49,192 bases of DNA from assembly GCA_919901335.1 (NCBI GenBank), contig CAKKOZ010000088.1, forward strand, positions 34,291 to 83,482, read 5' to 3'. This document shows positions 17,201 through 25,754 of this stretch, one piece after another. The notes under the pieces are model-generated. The model was given only the letters and a program-made list of their open reading frames with translations, was not told the DNA's origin and searched no databases. Positions within the stretch are counted from its first letter, which is position 1, and the number at the start of each line of letters is the position of its first letter. The translations under genes and the position numbers were made by a program. The DNA is from Nitrospiria bacterium. GTDB taxonomy: Bacteria > Nitrospirota > Nitrospiria > JACQBZ01.

Positions 17201-17909
17201 CCGGATCGAATACGTGGTTGAAGGAAATCCGACCGGATTTGCTTTTGTGGAAAAAGACAAGAAGATTCCCCAATATTTTATCGCGATGGCATCGAATAGC
17301 CCGCAGGAAATGGACGCAAAGACGAGCATCTTAGTGGATAGTTCGAACGAATTACTCCGGCAACATGAGAGGATACTCAATCGGGCTCTTGCGACACGGG
17401 ATGCGTTGCAACAGGCGCTGGCGGAGAGGGAACAGCAAGCAGCGCAAGCAACGGCGGAGCGGGAGCGATTGGCTCGGGAGGCGACTCAGCTTCAGGGGGA
17501 GCTCATGGAAAGTCACCGGGACCGTGCCGATCTTGCCGGGAGGCTTCATGAGAAAGAGAGTCATCTGATCAATCTTGAGCGTCTCTTGCGGGTGAAGGAG
17601 CAGTATGTCCGCAACCTTGAGAAATCCATCCAGGCCAAAGAGGCCCAAGCCGCCGATCTCGAGTCCGCAATTCACGCGAAGGATACCCACATCGTCAATA
17701 TCGAGTCCGCCCTTCACGCGAAGGATGCTCACATCGGCAATCTCCAGGCCGCCATCCAAAACATCCACAGCTCGGACGGATGGAAATTGCTCTCGCTGTA
17801 TTATCGGATCCGCGACCGATTGTTTCCCCCCGGAAGCCGCCGCCGTGCGATCATGAAGCGAGCCCTTCAAATGCTGAAGCCCCCGGCAAGACTTCGTCAT
17901 GATCGGTAA
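14280..17909 (+). CDS. Multi-domain glycan enzyme: pyruvyltransferase + two GT2 + methyltransferase + coiled coil
   Basis: A 1209-residue fusion. Residues 1 to ~295 resemble CsaB-type polysaccharide pyruvyltransferases (ILLCGYYFQGNRGDDLLRES at the start, LDLFIGMRLHALLSAV near 215, a family hallmark), which put ketal pyruvate on surface sugars. Residues ~304-520 are a GT2 domain (ISVVMPTYNRADYL, VDDGSTD, ADSDD). Residues ~535-770 are a second GT2 (VSVIVPTYNRPGRL, YLDDDDIYYP). Residues ~795-960 are a class I methyltransferase (KVLDLACGEGEGS). Residues ~1023-1160 are a coiled coil with a loose repeat (SAIHAKDTHIVNIES, SALHAKDAHIGNLQA). The C-terminus is basic. No signal peptide, so it acts in the cytoplasm or at the membrane face. 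The ATG follows the terminator by 29 bases; the end overlaps the next gene by 11. The pyruvyl donor would be phosphoenolpyruvate. Confidence 0.88.
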   Translation: MPVRILLCGYYFQGNRGDDLLRESIRKTLSRHGEVRGASTETFDPDLLDWCQLLVLGAGSLITPRGIGGYRHAQVAREKNKKIFYYAQTIEAGHPHFQEHLARADLITVRDSASKKVVEDHGFRAVLTGDPLFEKKRRKIGFSFRRWVNEPARIEEALAALLDELAWDDEVLSLPYTEHSTDTESDTAFHEAIIHKMKNKPRLSAFDDAIGSLDLFIGMRLHALLSAVHRGKNVLAIDYDPKIRRIFADLGMEDRVVSYEEVHTIARRVKDHIFRLDALALREKANEALIARICADIKGEPMPRISVVMPTYNRADYLNEAIDSIRAQTLSDWELVIVDDGSTDTTRSRVESYKDPRIQYHRFGHQGISFSRNIGSLLSRGPIIAVADSDDINLPNRLEVTLKEMEESGADLFYSSMFHLDDTGKKEKIPSRPYSYQRLQAGNFIYHPTVAYRREVALTCPYPENLEMVEDYHLYLQAARKGYRFHRVEEPLILHRLHEEQISSVRSGEMAEIHKKLVDSKGRALQNERDGNHPMVSVIVPTYNRPGRLKEALMSVLSQTYPDVEIIVVNDAGDDVTEVVDSLNHENKIVHLQHHENKGLAASRNTGLKAARGTYVAYLDDDDIYYPNHLETLVGFLEESRSPVAYTDSHQAFETWIPDRYVMTGKRVAYSSDFDRQKLLVHNYIPVLNLIHRRDLLEKTGFFDEGLDTHEDWDLWIRLAQQCDFHHIKAVTAEFRTRLDENRITSSGNRKSFLRTLRIIHARYAPLVADPRLFEQQRQFQESLAAEVEIIHKDSSLIQYERLHQYGFAKEFVKGKKVLDLACGEGEGSFLLSAAAASVTGMDAHDKKIRDASSRHVKENLRFIKGSMASNPIEGEKIFDVIVAFEAFEPGVEPNDFIREVKRLLKDKGIFIVSTSNETAHRDFASGDRPHHKGFYFQEFKELLEGCFRRVRFIGQGIYYSSNLWPIFSDENANRIEYVVEGNPTGFAFVEKDKKIPQYFIAMASNSPQEMDAKTSILVDSSNELLRQHERILNRALATRDALQQALAEREQQAAQATAERERLAREATQLQGELMESHRDRADLAGRLHEKESHLINLERLLRVKEQYVRNLEKSIQAKEAQAADLESAIHAKDTHIVNIESALHAKDAHIGNLQAAIQNIHSSDGWKLLSLYYRIRDRLFPPGSRRRAIMKRALQMLKPPARLRHDR

Positions 17910-20900
17910 CAATCGGCCCATTGAAAGCCGTCTAATTTTCAGCATTGAGAATGACCTGACCCGCACGTTCATCATCGGTCGCGGGAACATCATTCCACTG
18001 CGCGGTTGGTGTTATCACCCCGCCCGGAAGATCCTTGCGCTCTCGGTCATGGTCAACGACGAGGAATACCCCGTCCGAAATTTCGGACTGGCCCGGAGAG
18101 ACGTTTTTGAAGACCAGTATGACAAATTTGATCCGAACGGATACAGTCTTAACAGCGGATTTTGGCGGATGATTCCCTTCAGAGAAACCCAGACCGGTTT
18201 TAAGGCGGATTTAGGCTTGAAGGCCGTTTTAGAGAATGGAGAGATCCTGGCCGTCCGTCTGGGCACGATTCAATGCGAGCCGTCGGCCCGGGAAGAAGTC
18301 GCTCCGGTCCGCCCTTTAGGCGGCGCCGGCAGTCCTCTGATCGCGATCAGCATGACGACCTACAACCCTCCTCCGCACCTTTTCAAGAAACAGATCCGCT
18401 CCATTCTGGACCAGAGCCATCGGAACTGGATCTGCATCATCAACGACGACTGCTCCGATAAGGAGAGCTTCGCGCAGATCAAGGCGGTCGCAGAGGAAGA
18501 CCCGCGTTTCAATGTTTACCGCAACATCTCCAATCTGGGTTTTTACAGGAACATCGAGCGATGCCTTTCCCGGGTTCCGAAGGAGGCCCCTTTTGTGGCC
18601 TTGTCCGACCAGGACGATCTCTGGCACAAGGACAAGCTGTCCGAGCTTCTTCAGCCATTCGACCCGGAGACCCATCTGGTCTATTGCGATATGAATATTG
18701 TGGACGAGGAGGGGAGGGTCCTGCACGACACCTATTGGACGACACGGAAGAACAATTATGAAAAACTGGACCTGATGATGATCGCCAATACGATCACCGG
18801 CGCGGCCTCTCTTTTCCGACGGGAGATGCTGGATCTTTTGCTGCCCTTTCCGGACCGCGTCGGCGACGCCTACCACGATCATTTTCTGGGCTGCATCGCC
18901 CTGGCCGTCGGAAAAATCCGGTACGTTCCGGTTCCGCTCCATAACTACTGCCAGCATTCCGAAAACATTATCGGCCACTATGCGTCGCATCGTTTTGATC
19001 CCGCAACCGGCCATCCAAAGGGGCGGCTGTTTGGCCGGCTTTTGAACTTCCTCCAGCGGCGGTTCACGCTCTATTTTGGGGCGTATTATGATAAACTTCG
19101 TTGGAGGGTCTTGATGGCCGGCATCATTCGGTTAAGATGCGAGGCGATTTCAAAGCACAAGCGGCGGATCTTGGACCGGTTCGCCGGCCTGGATCGGAAT
19201 CCGTTTCCGGCTGCCCTGGGCTTCGTCAAAAATATCCTTCTCCGTAGGACGAGGGTGACGATGGGCCTGGATTGGATTTTCCTCGCATCCCTGGGAGTCA
19301 TGAAACTAACCACTGTCTATTTCCGATGGAACCGGGCGGGCATCGTGAAACGTTACCGGGAGCGGAAGCCGCCGCCTGTTTCTGTTCAAGAAGGGGATGT
19401 GATGATGGAGAACAAAGCTCTTGCTCAAGAGCGTCCAACACTCACGTTGGGCGAGGGACCGTCCCAGGCCGGGGCGGCTATCGCGGTCGAGAACCATTCC
19501 GCCGTCGGCTTTCTCTTGAAAAAGACCGCGCCGTTTAAGCTGAACGTCTCCTCAACGCATCCCCGCCGGATCAACATCCTTATCGGCATCATCGACTTCA
19601 AGTATTTCTTCGGGGGCTACATCACGGTCTTCAACCTGGGCAAGCGGCTCGTTCGGGAGGGGTATAACGTCCGGATGATCATCGTGGACGACTGTCCCTT
19701 TGAGCCGTACCTCTGGAGGCAGGAGATTCAGAAATACCAGGGACTGGAGGATTCGTTTGATCTCATCGAGGTCATCTACAACTTCGACCGGACGGAGGTG
19801 ATTGACTGCAGCAACGAAGACGTTTTCATGGCCACGAGCTGGTGGACCGCCCACATCGCGCGGGACACGCTGAACTACCTGAAGCCGGACCGGTTTATCT
19901 ATCTAACGCAGGAATACGAGCCCCTCTTTTATAACGCCAGCTCCTTGTACGTGTTGTCCGATATGACCTATGCCTTTCCCTATTACGCCATCTTTTCAAC
20001 CGAACTGCTGCGCGATTATCACCGTCGGAACCGGATCGGGCTTTTTAAGGAAGATTTGCAGTTCGGAGATCAAAATTCGGTCGCGATGGAAAACGCGGTT
20101 CTCCGGTTCGAGGTAAGCGAGGCGGCGATGAGAAGCCGGACGAAAAAGAAGCTCCTGTTTTACGCCCGGCCGGAGGCCCATGCCGCGCGGAACCTGTTTG
20201 AGATCGGCCTGATGGCCCTGACCCGCGCGATTCAGGCGGGAGCGTTTAATCGCGACTCCTGGGAGTTTTACGGGATCGGGACTCTCGATCATGCGCAGAC
20301 CATTCTCCTTGACGACCGCGGCGTCTGTTTGAGATTCCTGCCCAAGGCCGATCTGAAGGAGTATCAGGATCTGCTCCCGCAGTTTGACATCGGACTGAGC
20401 CTGATGCTCAGTCCGCATCCCAGCCTTGTTCCGATCGAGATGTGCGCGGCCGGGATGCTTGTCGTGACCAACACCTTCGCCAATAAGACGGAGGAACGCC
20501 TCAAGGAAATCTCATCGAACTTTATTCCGGCGGAGCCTTCCCTGGACGCGGTTCAACAGGCCTTGGTCGAGGCGGCGGCTCGCGTGGAGGATTACCCCGC
20601 TCGTATCCGGGGCGCACGGGTGAAATGGACCCAGAGCTGGGAGAATGCCTTCAATGAGAAATTCATGAATACGTTAAAGTCGTTCATCCATCATGCCGCT
20701 GATCCGTCCCGCCGTCCGGATGTCCTGTCGTCATCGGAATCGCGGGAAGATCGGATGGCCCGGGCCTATCTGAAAGCGACGGTGATTTCCCCAGAGCGTT
20801 TTTGCGATACCATCAGTCCGGAGGACGGGGCATACCGTTCCCTCAAAGAGCGGACCGATTTCAAAGAGGTCGTCGCCTATCTTTATTTAAAAACCGGTCG

Positions 20901-21822
20901 TGAATCGGCGGATTTCATCCAGAAAATTCTTCGGCTCTCCGGAAAATCGCTTGGAAGCCTCGATGGCCTTCTTCACGTTGCCGGCGGCTACGGGATGATC
21001 ACCCGGCATCTCGTTAAGGACATGGATGCGGGTAAGGTATGGGCGGCCGATTTCTCGGCGGATGCTCTTCGGTTTCTCCAGAAGACGATGAATGTGGGCG
21101 GAATCCGGCTGGACGAACGGTCTTTATCAAACCGGTTTTCGAGGAAGTTCGAAGCGGTTTTTGCCGAATCGCTCTTCGAGGACCTCGCGCCGGACGCGTT
21201 CGAGGCCTGGCTGGGGCTTCTTTGGAATTCCTTGCAACGGAACGGCCTCCTGATCTTTCTGGCGCAGAACGATCATGCCCTTCCGCCCGATGCGGCGCCC
21301 GATTCCTCCGGGTTTACCTTTCTCAACGGAAGAGGTTACGTGAGGAAGGATTGGTTGGAGGGCCTGGCGGCGAAACTGGGGATCCATAATTTCTACTGCG
21401 TTGAAAATGGATTTGCCGTCGGCCGGGATCTCTATGTGGCTGCGAGGAAGTACGCCCATTCACTGAACGGCCTGCGACCTCCGCTCCGTCCCGATGGGTC
21501 CATTAACCAGATGGAGATTCGGCCGCCCGGCAGCCTGTACATGACCGGCTGGGCGGTAGATCCGGATGAGGGGTCTCCCGTGAAGGGGATCGAGATCTAC
21601 TCGGATGGAATCCTGCTCGGAAAGGCGAAAACCGGTCTGGCCCGTCCGGATGTGCAGCATCACAAAGGCCGAAGTGATTATTTATACTCGGGATGGGAGT
21701 TCGGGTGCGACGCGCTTCCGAGACGGGATCCGTCCGCGTTCGCGTCTGATCGGCTCATGGTCGTCATTCGGAACGGGAAGGGCGCGATCCAATGCTTAAG
21801 CCCATTGGTGGACCGAACCTGA
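17899..21822 (+). CDS. Multi-domain glycan enzyme: GT2 + WsaF-like GT4 + methyltransferase with flanking GWxxDP-type modules
   Basis: A 1307-residue fusion. Residues ~20-110 form a module with LRGWCYHPARK, LARRDVFEDQ and SLNSGF. Residues ~148-370 are a GT2 domain (IAISMTTYNPPPHLFK, SDQDDLWHKD). Residues ~555-920 resemble WsaF-type rhamnosyltransferases known from S-layer glycans (INILIGIIDFKYFFGGYITV, FIYLTQEYEPLFY, SLMLSPHPSLVPIEMCAAG). Residues ~1000-1180 look like a methyltransferase (LLHVAGGYGMITRHL). Residues ~1205-1307 form a second module (YMTGWAVDPDEG, GIEIYSDG, LARPDVQHHK, YSGWEF) that mirrors the first. Rhamnose use fits rfbD upstream. No signal or membrane segment, so it is cytoplasmic. 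It overlaps the previous gene by 11 bases and the next by up to 31. Confidence 0.85.
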   Translation: MIGNNRPIESRLIFSIENDLTRTFIIGRGNIIPLRGWCYHPARKILALSVMVNDEEYPVRNFGLARRDVFEDQYDKFDPNGYSLNSGFWRMIPFRETQTGFKADLGLKAVLENGEILAVRLGTIQCEPSAREEVAPVRPLGGAGSPLIAISMTTYNPPPHLFKKQIRSILDQSHRNWICIINDDCSDKESFAQIKAVAEEDPRFNVYRNISNLGFYRNIERCLSRVPKEAPFVALSDQDDLWHKDKLSELLQPFDPETHLVYCDMNIVDEEGRVLHDTYWTTRKNNYEKLDLMMIANTITGAASLFRREMLDLLLPFPDRVGDAYHDHFLGCIALAVGKIRYVPVPLHNYCQHSENIIGHYASHRFDPATGHPKGRLFGRLLNFLQRRFTLYFGAYYDKLRWRVLMAGIIRLRCEAISKHKRRILDRFAGLDRNPFPAALGFVKNILLRRTRVTMGLDWIFLASLGVMKLTTVYFRWNRAGIVKRYRERKPPPVSVQEGDVMMENKALAQERPTLTLGEGPSQAGAAIAVENHSAVGFLLKKTAPFKLNVSSTHPRRINILIGIIDFKYFFGGYITVFNLGKRLVREGYNVRMIIVDDCPFEPYLWRQEIQKYQGLEDSFDLIEVIYNFDRTEVIDCSNEDVFMATSWWTAHIARDTLNYLKPDRFIYLTQEYEPLFYNASSLYVLSDMTYAFPYYAIFSTELLRDYHRRNRIGLFKEDLQFGDQNSVAMENAVLRFEVSEAAMRSRTKKKLLFYARPEAHAARNLFEIGLMALTRAIQAGAFNRDSWEFYGIGTLDHAQTILLDDRGVCLRFLPKADLKEYQDLLPQFDIGLSLMLSPHPSLVPIEMCAAGMLVVTNTFANKTEERLKEISSNFIPAEPSLDAVQQALVEAAARVEDYPARIRGARVKWTQSWENAFNEKFMNTLKSFIHHAADPSRRPDVLSSSESREDRMARAYLKATVISPERFCDTISPEDGAYRSLKERTDFKEVVAYLYLKTGRESADFIQKILRLSGKSLGSLDGLLHVAGGYGMITRHLVKDMDAGKVWAADFSADALRFLQKTMNVGGIRLDERSLSNRFSRKFEAVFAESLFEDLAPDAFEAWLGLLWNSLQRNGLLIFLAQNDHALPPDAAPDSSGFTFLNGRGYVRKDWLEGLAAKLGIHNFYCVENGFAVGRDLYVAARKYAHSLNGLRPPLRPDGSINQMEIRPPGSLYMTGWAVDPDEGSPVKGIEIYSDGILLGKAKTGLARPDVQHHKGRSDYLYSGWEFGCDALPRRDPSAFASDRLMVVIRNGKGAIQCLSPLVDRT

Positions 21823-23678
21823 ACCCAATGAAATACGGTCAACTCAGATATAAAATCTTTCCAAATCATACCAAAAGAAGGCACCTGTACGATCTCATCC
21901 TAAAAAGTATTAAGATAGTTGTAAATGAAGGCTGGCGGAGCTTCTTTGAGAAATTCAAGAACAGAATTCAGAAACAATACTTAAATAAGCACTTTTCTTA
22001 TGAATCGTGGATAGCCAAAAACGAACCTGATCAAGCACAGTTGAAGGCGATGCAGCTTGAAGCGCAGTCATGGCCTTATAGACCCATGATAAGCATTATT
22101 ATGCCTGTTTATAACCCGAATAAATACGATCTGACCGAATCTATTAAATCCGTCTTAAATCAGATTTATGACAACTGGGAACTTTGCATAGCGGATGGCG
22201 GATCGGATAGGGCCCACGTAAAAGAAGTCATTGAGAACTTTGAACGAAACGACCACAGAGTCAAGTTCGTTTTGCTCTCAAAAAATCATGGCATTGCCGG
22301 GAATACTAATGAAGCCTTAAAAATGGCTGCAGGAGAATACATTGGGTTTTTAGATCATGACGATCTGCTTGCTCCATTTGCATTATATGAGGTTGTTAAG
22401 CTTTTAAATAAGGATCTCGCAATAGAGTTTCTTTATTCAGATGAAGATAAAGTGGTCCCACACGGTAAAAAGAGACACTCTCCCCATTTTAAGCCAGACT
22501 GGTCTCCTGATACGTTGTTGTCTTACAATTATGCCTGTCATTTTTCCGTCATCAGTAGGAAAGTTGTTGAGAGGATAGGGGGGGTTCGCGAAGGATATGA
22601 CGGTGCTCAGGATCACGACTTGATTCTGCGCGTTGTACAAAAAACAAGCAACGTTAAAAGAATACCAAAAATTCTTTATCACTGGAGAGCAGCGTATACA
22701 TCGGTCGCTTCGGATGCATCGGCTAAACCGTATGCTTATCTTGCGGGTAAAAAAGCAATCACCGAATATCTTAAGAGCCAAGGATCGGACGCGGTGGTCT
22801 TGGATGGAAAATTTATGGGTTCCTATAGGGTTCAGTATAAAATAAGGCCATTGCAAAAGGTTTCTGTCATCATCCCCACAAAAGATAAAGTTCATTTGCT
22901 GAGGCGGTGCGTTTCCTCTATTCTTAGCAGAACGGCTTATAAAAGCCATGAAATTCTCATCGTGGATAATCAGAGCAGAGAGCGGGAAACGCAGGACTTT
23001 TATGAAAGCATTGCGAACGAAGAGAAGATAAAAATAATCCACTACGATAAACCATTCAATTTCTCAGCCATTAATAATTTTGCGGTGCGTTGTACTGATT
23101 CGGAGTATCTTGTGTTTCTAAACAATGATACGGAGGTTGTCAGTCGCGAATGGCTTTCAGCCATGCTCGAATTTGCACAGAGAAAAGATGTCGGCGCAGT
23201 GGGGGCAAAGCTTGTTTATCCGAATAATAGCATACAACACGGAGGTGTTATTATTGGAATCGGCGGGGTGGCGGGCCATTCACATAAATATTTTCCGCGG
23301 TCAAGCCATGGTTACATGGGCCGATTAGCTATCATCCAGAATCTTAGCGCGGTTACCGCTGCCTGTATGATGGTCAGAAGAGAGGTTTTCGAGGAGGTGG
23401 GAGGTTTTGATGAGAGGCTTTCTCACGCATTTAACGATGTGGATCTATGTTTGAAGATAAGAGAAAAAGGATATCTTGTAATTTATACGCCTTATGCAGA
23501 GCTTTATCATCATGAATCTTTAAGCCGAGGCTATGAAGATACACCGGAACAGAAGGTAAGATTCGCGAGCGAAATAAAATTCATGCAGGATAGATGGAAA
23601 TCTATCCTTGAAGCGGGTGATCCGTACTACAATCCTAACCTTACACTTGATAAAGAAGATTTTAGCCTAAGGCTATAA
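21792..23678 (+). CDS. Bifunctional GT2 glycosyltransferase (two GT2 domains)
   Basis: Protein of up to 628 residues with two family 2 glycosyltransferase domains. The first starts near residue 98 (MISIIMPVYNPNKYDL, CIADGGSD, FLDHDDLLAP), the second near residue 356 (VSVIIPTKDKVHLLRRC, VFLNNDTEV, then ACMMVRREVFEEVGGFDERL and NDVDLCLKIREKGY). Such tandem GT2 proteins extend O-antigen or S-layer glycan chains; substrates cannot be read from sequence. The gene is clearly richer in A and T than its neighbours (many AAA, ATA, TTA codons), a sign of separate origin. The start could also be the ATG at 21828, which would remove the overlap with the previous gene. Confidence 0.88.
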   Translation: MLKPIGGPNLNPMKYGQLRYKIFPNHTKRRHLYDLILKSIKIVVNEGWRSFFEKFKNRIQKQYLNKHFSYESWIAKNEPDQAQLKAMQLEAQSWPYRPMISIIMPVYNPNKYDLTESIKSVLNQIYDNWELCIADGGSDRAHVKEVIENFERNDHRVKFVLLSKNHGIAGNTNEALKMAAGEYIGFLDHDDLLAPFALYEVVKLLNKDLAIEFLYSDEDKVVPHGKKRHSPHFKPDWSPDTLLSYNYACHFSVISRKVVERIGGVREGYDGAQDHDLILRVVQKTSNVKRIPKILYHWRAAYTSVASDASAKPYAYLAGKKAITEYLKSQGSDAVVLDGKFMGSYRVQYKIRPLQKVSVIIPTKDKVHLLRRCVSSILSRTAYKSHEILIVDNQSRERETQDFYESIANEEKIKIIHYDKPFNFSAINNFAVRCTDSEYLVFLNNDTEVVSREWLSAMLEFAQRKDVGAVGAKLVYPNNSIQHGGVIIGIGGVAGHSHKYFPRSSHGYMGRLAIIQNLSAVTAACMMVRREVFEEVGGFDERLSHAFNDVDLCLKIREKGYLVIYTPYAELYHHESLSRGYEDTPEQKVRFASEIKFMQDRWKSILEAGDPYYNPNLTLDKEDFSLRL

Positions 23679-23680
23679 TG

Positions 23681-23699
23681 AAAGGTGCCTGCCACCTTT
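23681..23699 (+). terminator. Small hairpin after the AT-rich glycosyltransferase gene
   Basis: AAAGGTG (23681-23687), loop CCTGC and CACCTTT (23693-23699), followed by TTTTGAGGTG, lie two bases after the stop codon. Stem length is seven and only four T follow, so it could be a weak terminator or a member of a dispersed palindrome family. The next gene starts 98 bases later. Confidence 0.4.
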
Positions 23700-23797
23700 T
23701 GAGGTGTAAGGTCTTGATTTCTAAGTGAGTGGATTTCAAGCAACACCTGCAAGCGGGTCCCGGATCATTTGTCTGATTCAAGGAAATCGAGCTAAAT

Positions 23798-24799
23798 ATG
23801 CGACATAAGCCTGAAGTCTCGGTCATCATCGTAAACTGGAATGGCGTGGAGCTCCTCAGAAAATGCCTGGAATCCCTCCGCCAACAGACCTATCGGCGCT
23901 TCGAAATCATCATCGTGGACAACGCCTCGACGGATGGGTCGACCGACTTCGTCGAGCGACAGGTCCCGGAAGCGAAACTGTTGCGGCTTGCCCGGAACAG
24001 CGGATTCGCCGGCGGCAACATCGAGGGATTGAAAGCGGCCCAGGGCGACTACATTGCTTTACTCAATAACGACACCGTGGCGGCGCCGGAGTGGCTGTAC
24101 GAGCTGGTTAAGGCCATGGAAGCGGATCCTCGGGTGGGGATCTGCGCGTCCAAACTCATCATGCACCACCAGCCGGACCGGATCGATAGCGCCGGAGACG
24201 GATGTGTCACATCGGGCCATGGATTTAAACAGGGGAACCGTGAAGCCGGCTCCGACTACCGTAGGCAGCAGTATGTATTTGGCGCCTGCGCCGCCGCGGC
24301 GTTGTATCGAAGAGAGATGATTGATGATATCGGATTTCTCGATGAGGATTTTTTCATCAATTGTGAGGACACGGATCTGAATTTCAGGGCGCAGCTCATG
24401 GGATGGAAGTGCCTCTTTGTCCCGACCGCCGTGGTCGTCCATGAAGTCAGCTCGACGTTGGGAAAGATGGGAAACCTCTCCGTGTATTATCTGTCCCGTA
24501 ATGAAGAATTCGTCTGGGCCAAGAATCTCCCCGCTCGTTTGATGATTCGGTACCTTCATCACAAGCTCATCCAGGAGTTGGGGGGGATGGCCTACTTTTG
24601 CATAAGGCTTGGGAAATGGAGACCCTACCTGAGAGGTAAATGGGATGCATTGCGCCTATTGCCTGAAGTGATTCTAAAGCGGAAAGAGATTCAACTCAGG
24701 AAGCGAGTGGATCATCATTATCTGGAAACAATCCTGACCCCGATTTTCCAAAAGAAGCTTCTGAAGGATCGGCTAAAAAGACTTTTGTCATTTCATTAG
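23798..24799 (+). CDS. GT2 family glycosyltransferase
   Basis: Protein of 333 residues of the rhamnosyltransferase-like GT2 group: VSVIIVNWNGVELLRKC at residue 6, VDNASTDGST, ALLNNDTVAAPEWL with the metal-binding region, and YRREMIDDIGFLDEDFFINC followed by EDTDLNFRAQLMGWK. The C-terminus is basic with a hydrophobic patch, as in membrane-associated members. Base composition returns to the GC-richer style of the window. It is separated by about 120 bases from the previous gene and by seven from the next, so it may start a transcription sub-unit. Donor and acceptor are unknown. Confidence 0.88.
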   Translation: MRHKPEVSVIIVNWNGVELLRKCLESLRQQTYRRFEIIIVDNASTDGSTDFVERQVPEAKLLRLARNSGFAGGNIEGLKAAQGDYIALLNNDTVAAPEWLYELVKAMEADPRVGICASKLIMHHQPDRIDSAGDGCVTSGHGFKQGNREAGSDYRRQQYVFGACAAAALYRREMIDDIGFLDEDFFINCEDTDLNFRAQLMGWKCLFVPTAVVVHEVSSTLGKMGNLSVYYLSRNEEFVWAKNLPARLMIRYLHHKLIQELGGMAYFCIRLGKWRPYLRGKWDALRLLPEVILKRKEIQLRKRVDHHYLETILTPIFQKKLLKDRLKRLLSFH

Positions 24800-24806
24800 A
24801 GTCCTC

Positions 24807-25643
24807 ATGTTTATTCATGGAATCGGCCGAAACGACTGGGTCCTTGAAATCGGGAGCGGCCATGAGCCCTATCCTCGATCCGATGTTCTCCTGGACAAAT
24901 ATCTTGATAACCGTGAACGAGCCTCCCGCCTGGTGACAGGAAGAAGACCGTTCTTCCTGTCGGATGCGAATCGGATGCCCTTCAAAGATAAGAGCTTCGA
25001 TTTTGTGATTTGCTCGCACGTTTTGGAGCACGCCACAGACGTGAAGGCATTTCTGGACGAGGTTCAACGCGTGGGGAAGGCCGGGTATATTGAAACACCC
25101 TCAGAGATTTGGGAAATGATGTTCAGTTCACGAGACTATCATCGCTGGATCGTGTTGAACCATGACGGATGCCTCAGGATCAGGGGAAAGGAGGCCTTCA
25201 ACCACACGCCCTTTGAGGACCTTTTCGATCGAATGGCCAAGAAGAACAAGTTCATCAATTATATCGTATGGGGAGCCTTCCGAAATGTCTTCATTACGAC
25301 CTATTATTGGCGTGAAACAATCCGGCATGAAATCATCGCTCCCATTCCGTTTCTCACCGACCTGCGGGACCCGGCCTCGATCCAGAAACTCCTTGATCAG
25401 AGCGCACCCCCGATCCGCTCCCTGTTGCAATACGCGTTCTATAAACTCTATCGCGCCCTGGGGAGGAGAATCCCGTACGGGATGTACCCCGGCCGGATCC
25501 CTTATCGTCGGTTCTCGGCGGTACTGAATCATCTGGAATGTGTTCGCTGCAGAGGGGATCTTGTGTTCAACGGATCCGGGCTGAGATGCCGATCGTGTGA
25601 GGCGGAATACCCGATTCGGAACGGGATGGCGTTGTTCGGATAA
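24807..25643 (+). CDS. SAM-dependent methyltransferase with C-terminal zinc-ribbon (Trm112-like) tail
   Basis: Protein of 278 residues. The N-terminal class I methyltransferase shows motif I VLEIGSGHEPYPRSDVLLDK and FDFVICSHVLEHATDVKAFL, the methyltransferase-11 signature. The final ~35 residues contain CVRCRGDLVFNGSGLRCRSC, a two-CxxC zinc site followed by YPIRNGMALF, which resembles the small Trm112 protein that normally stabilises methyltransferases in trans. Within a glycan cluster it most likely methylates a sugar or a chain end, but the substrate is unknown. It follows the previous gene by seven bases. Confidence 0.8.
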   Translation: MFIHGIGRNDWVLEIGSGHEPYPRSDVLLDKYLDNRERASRLVTGRRPFFLSDANRMPFKDKSFDFVICSHVLEHATDVKAFLDEVQRVGKAGYIETPSEIWEMMFSSRDYHRWIVLNHDGCLRIRGKEAFNHTPFEDLFDRMAKKNKFINYIVWGAFRNVFITTYYWRETIRHEIIAPIPFLTDLRDPASIQKLLDQSAPPIRSLLQYAFYKLYRALGRRIPYGMYPGRIPYRRFSAVLNHLECVRCRGDLVFNGSGLRCRSCEAEYPIRNGMALFG

Positions 25644-25754
25644 ATTTAGAGAGGCGATATAGTCCTAAGGAGGACGGTTGTCGAATCCTTCCTGTTTTAT
25701 GCAGATACTGGCAATTTTGATGCCTTTTCCCGCTGAGTTGAGGGTGGTTCAAAC

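Noticed and set aside
17641..17760. Repeat array in the coiled-coil region
   Set aside because: The near-repeats (HAKD units) are two to three imperfect coding repeats of a coiled coil, without spacers; not a CRISPR or tandem DNA repeat.
18316..19014. Minus-strand open frame of 232 codons
   Set aside because: Antisense to the GT2 domain of the 1307-residue protein, which has clear motifs; no recognisable product.
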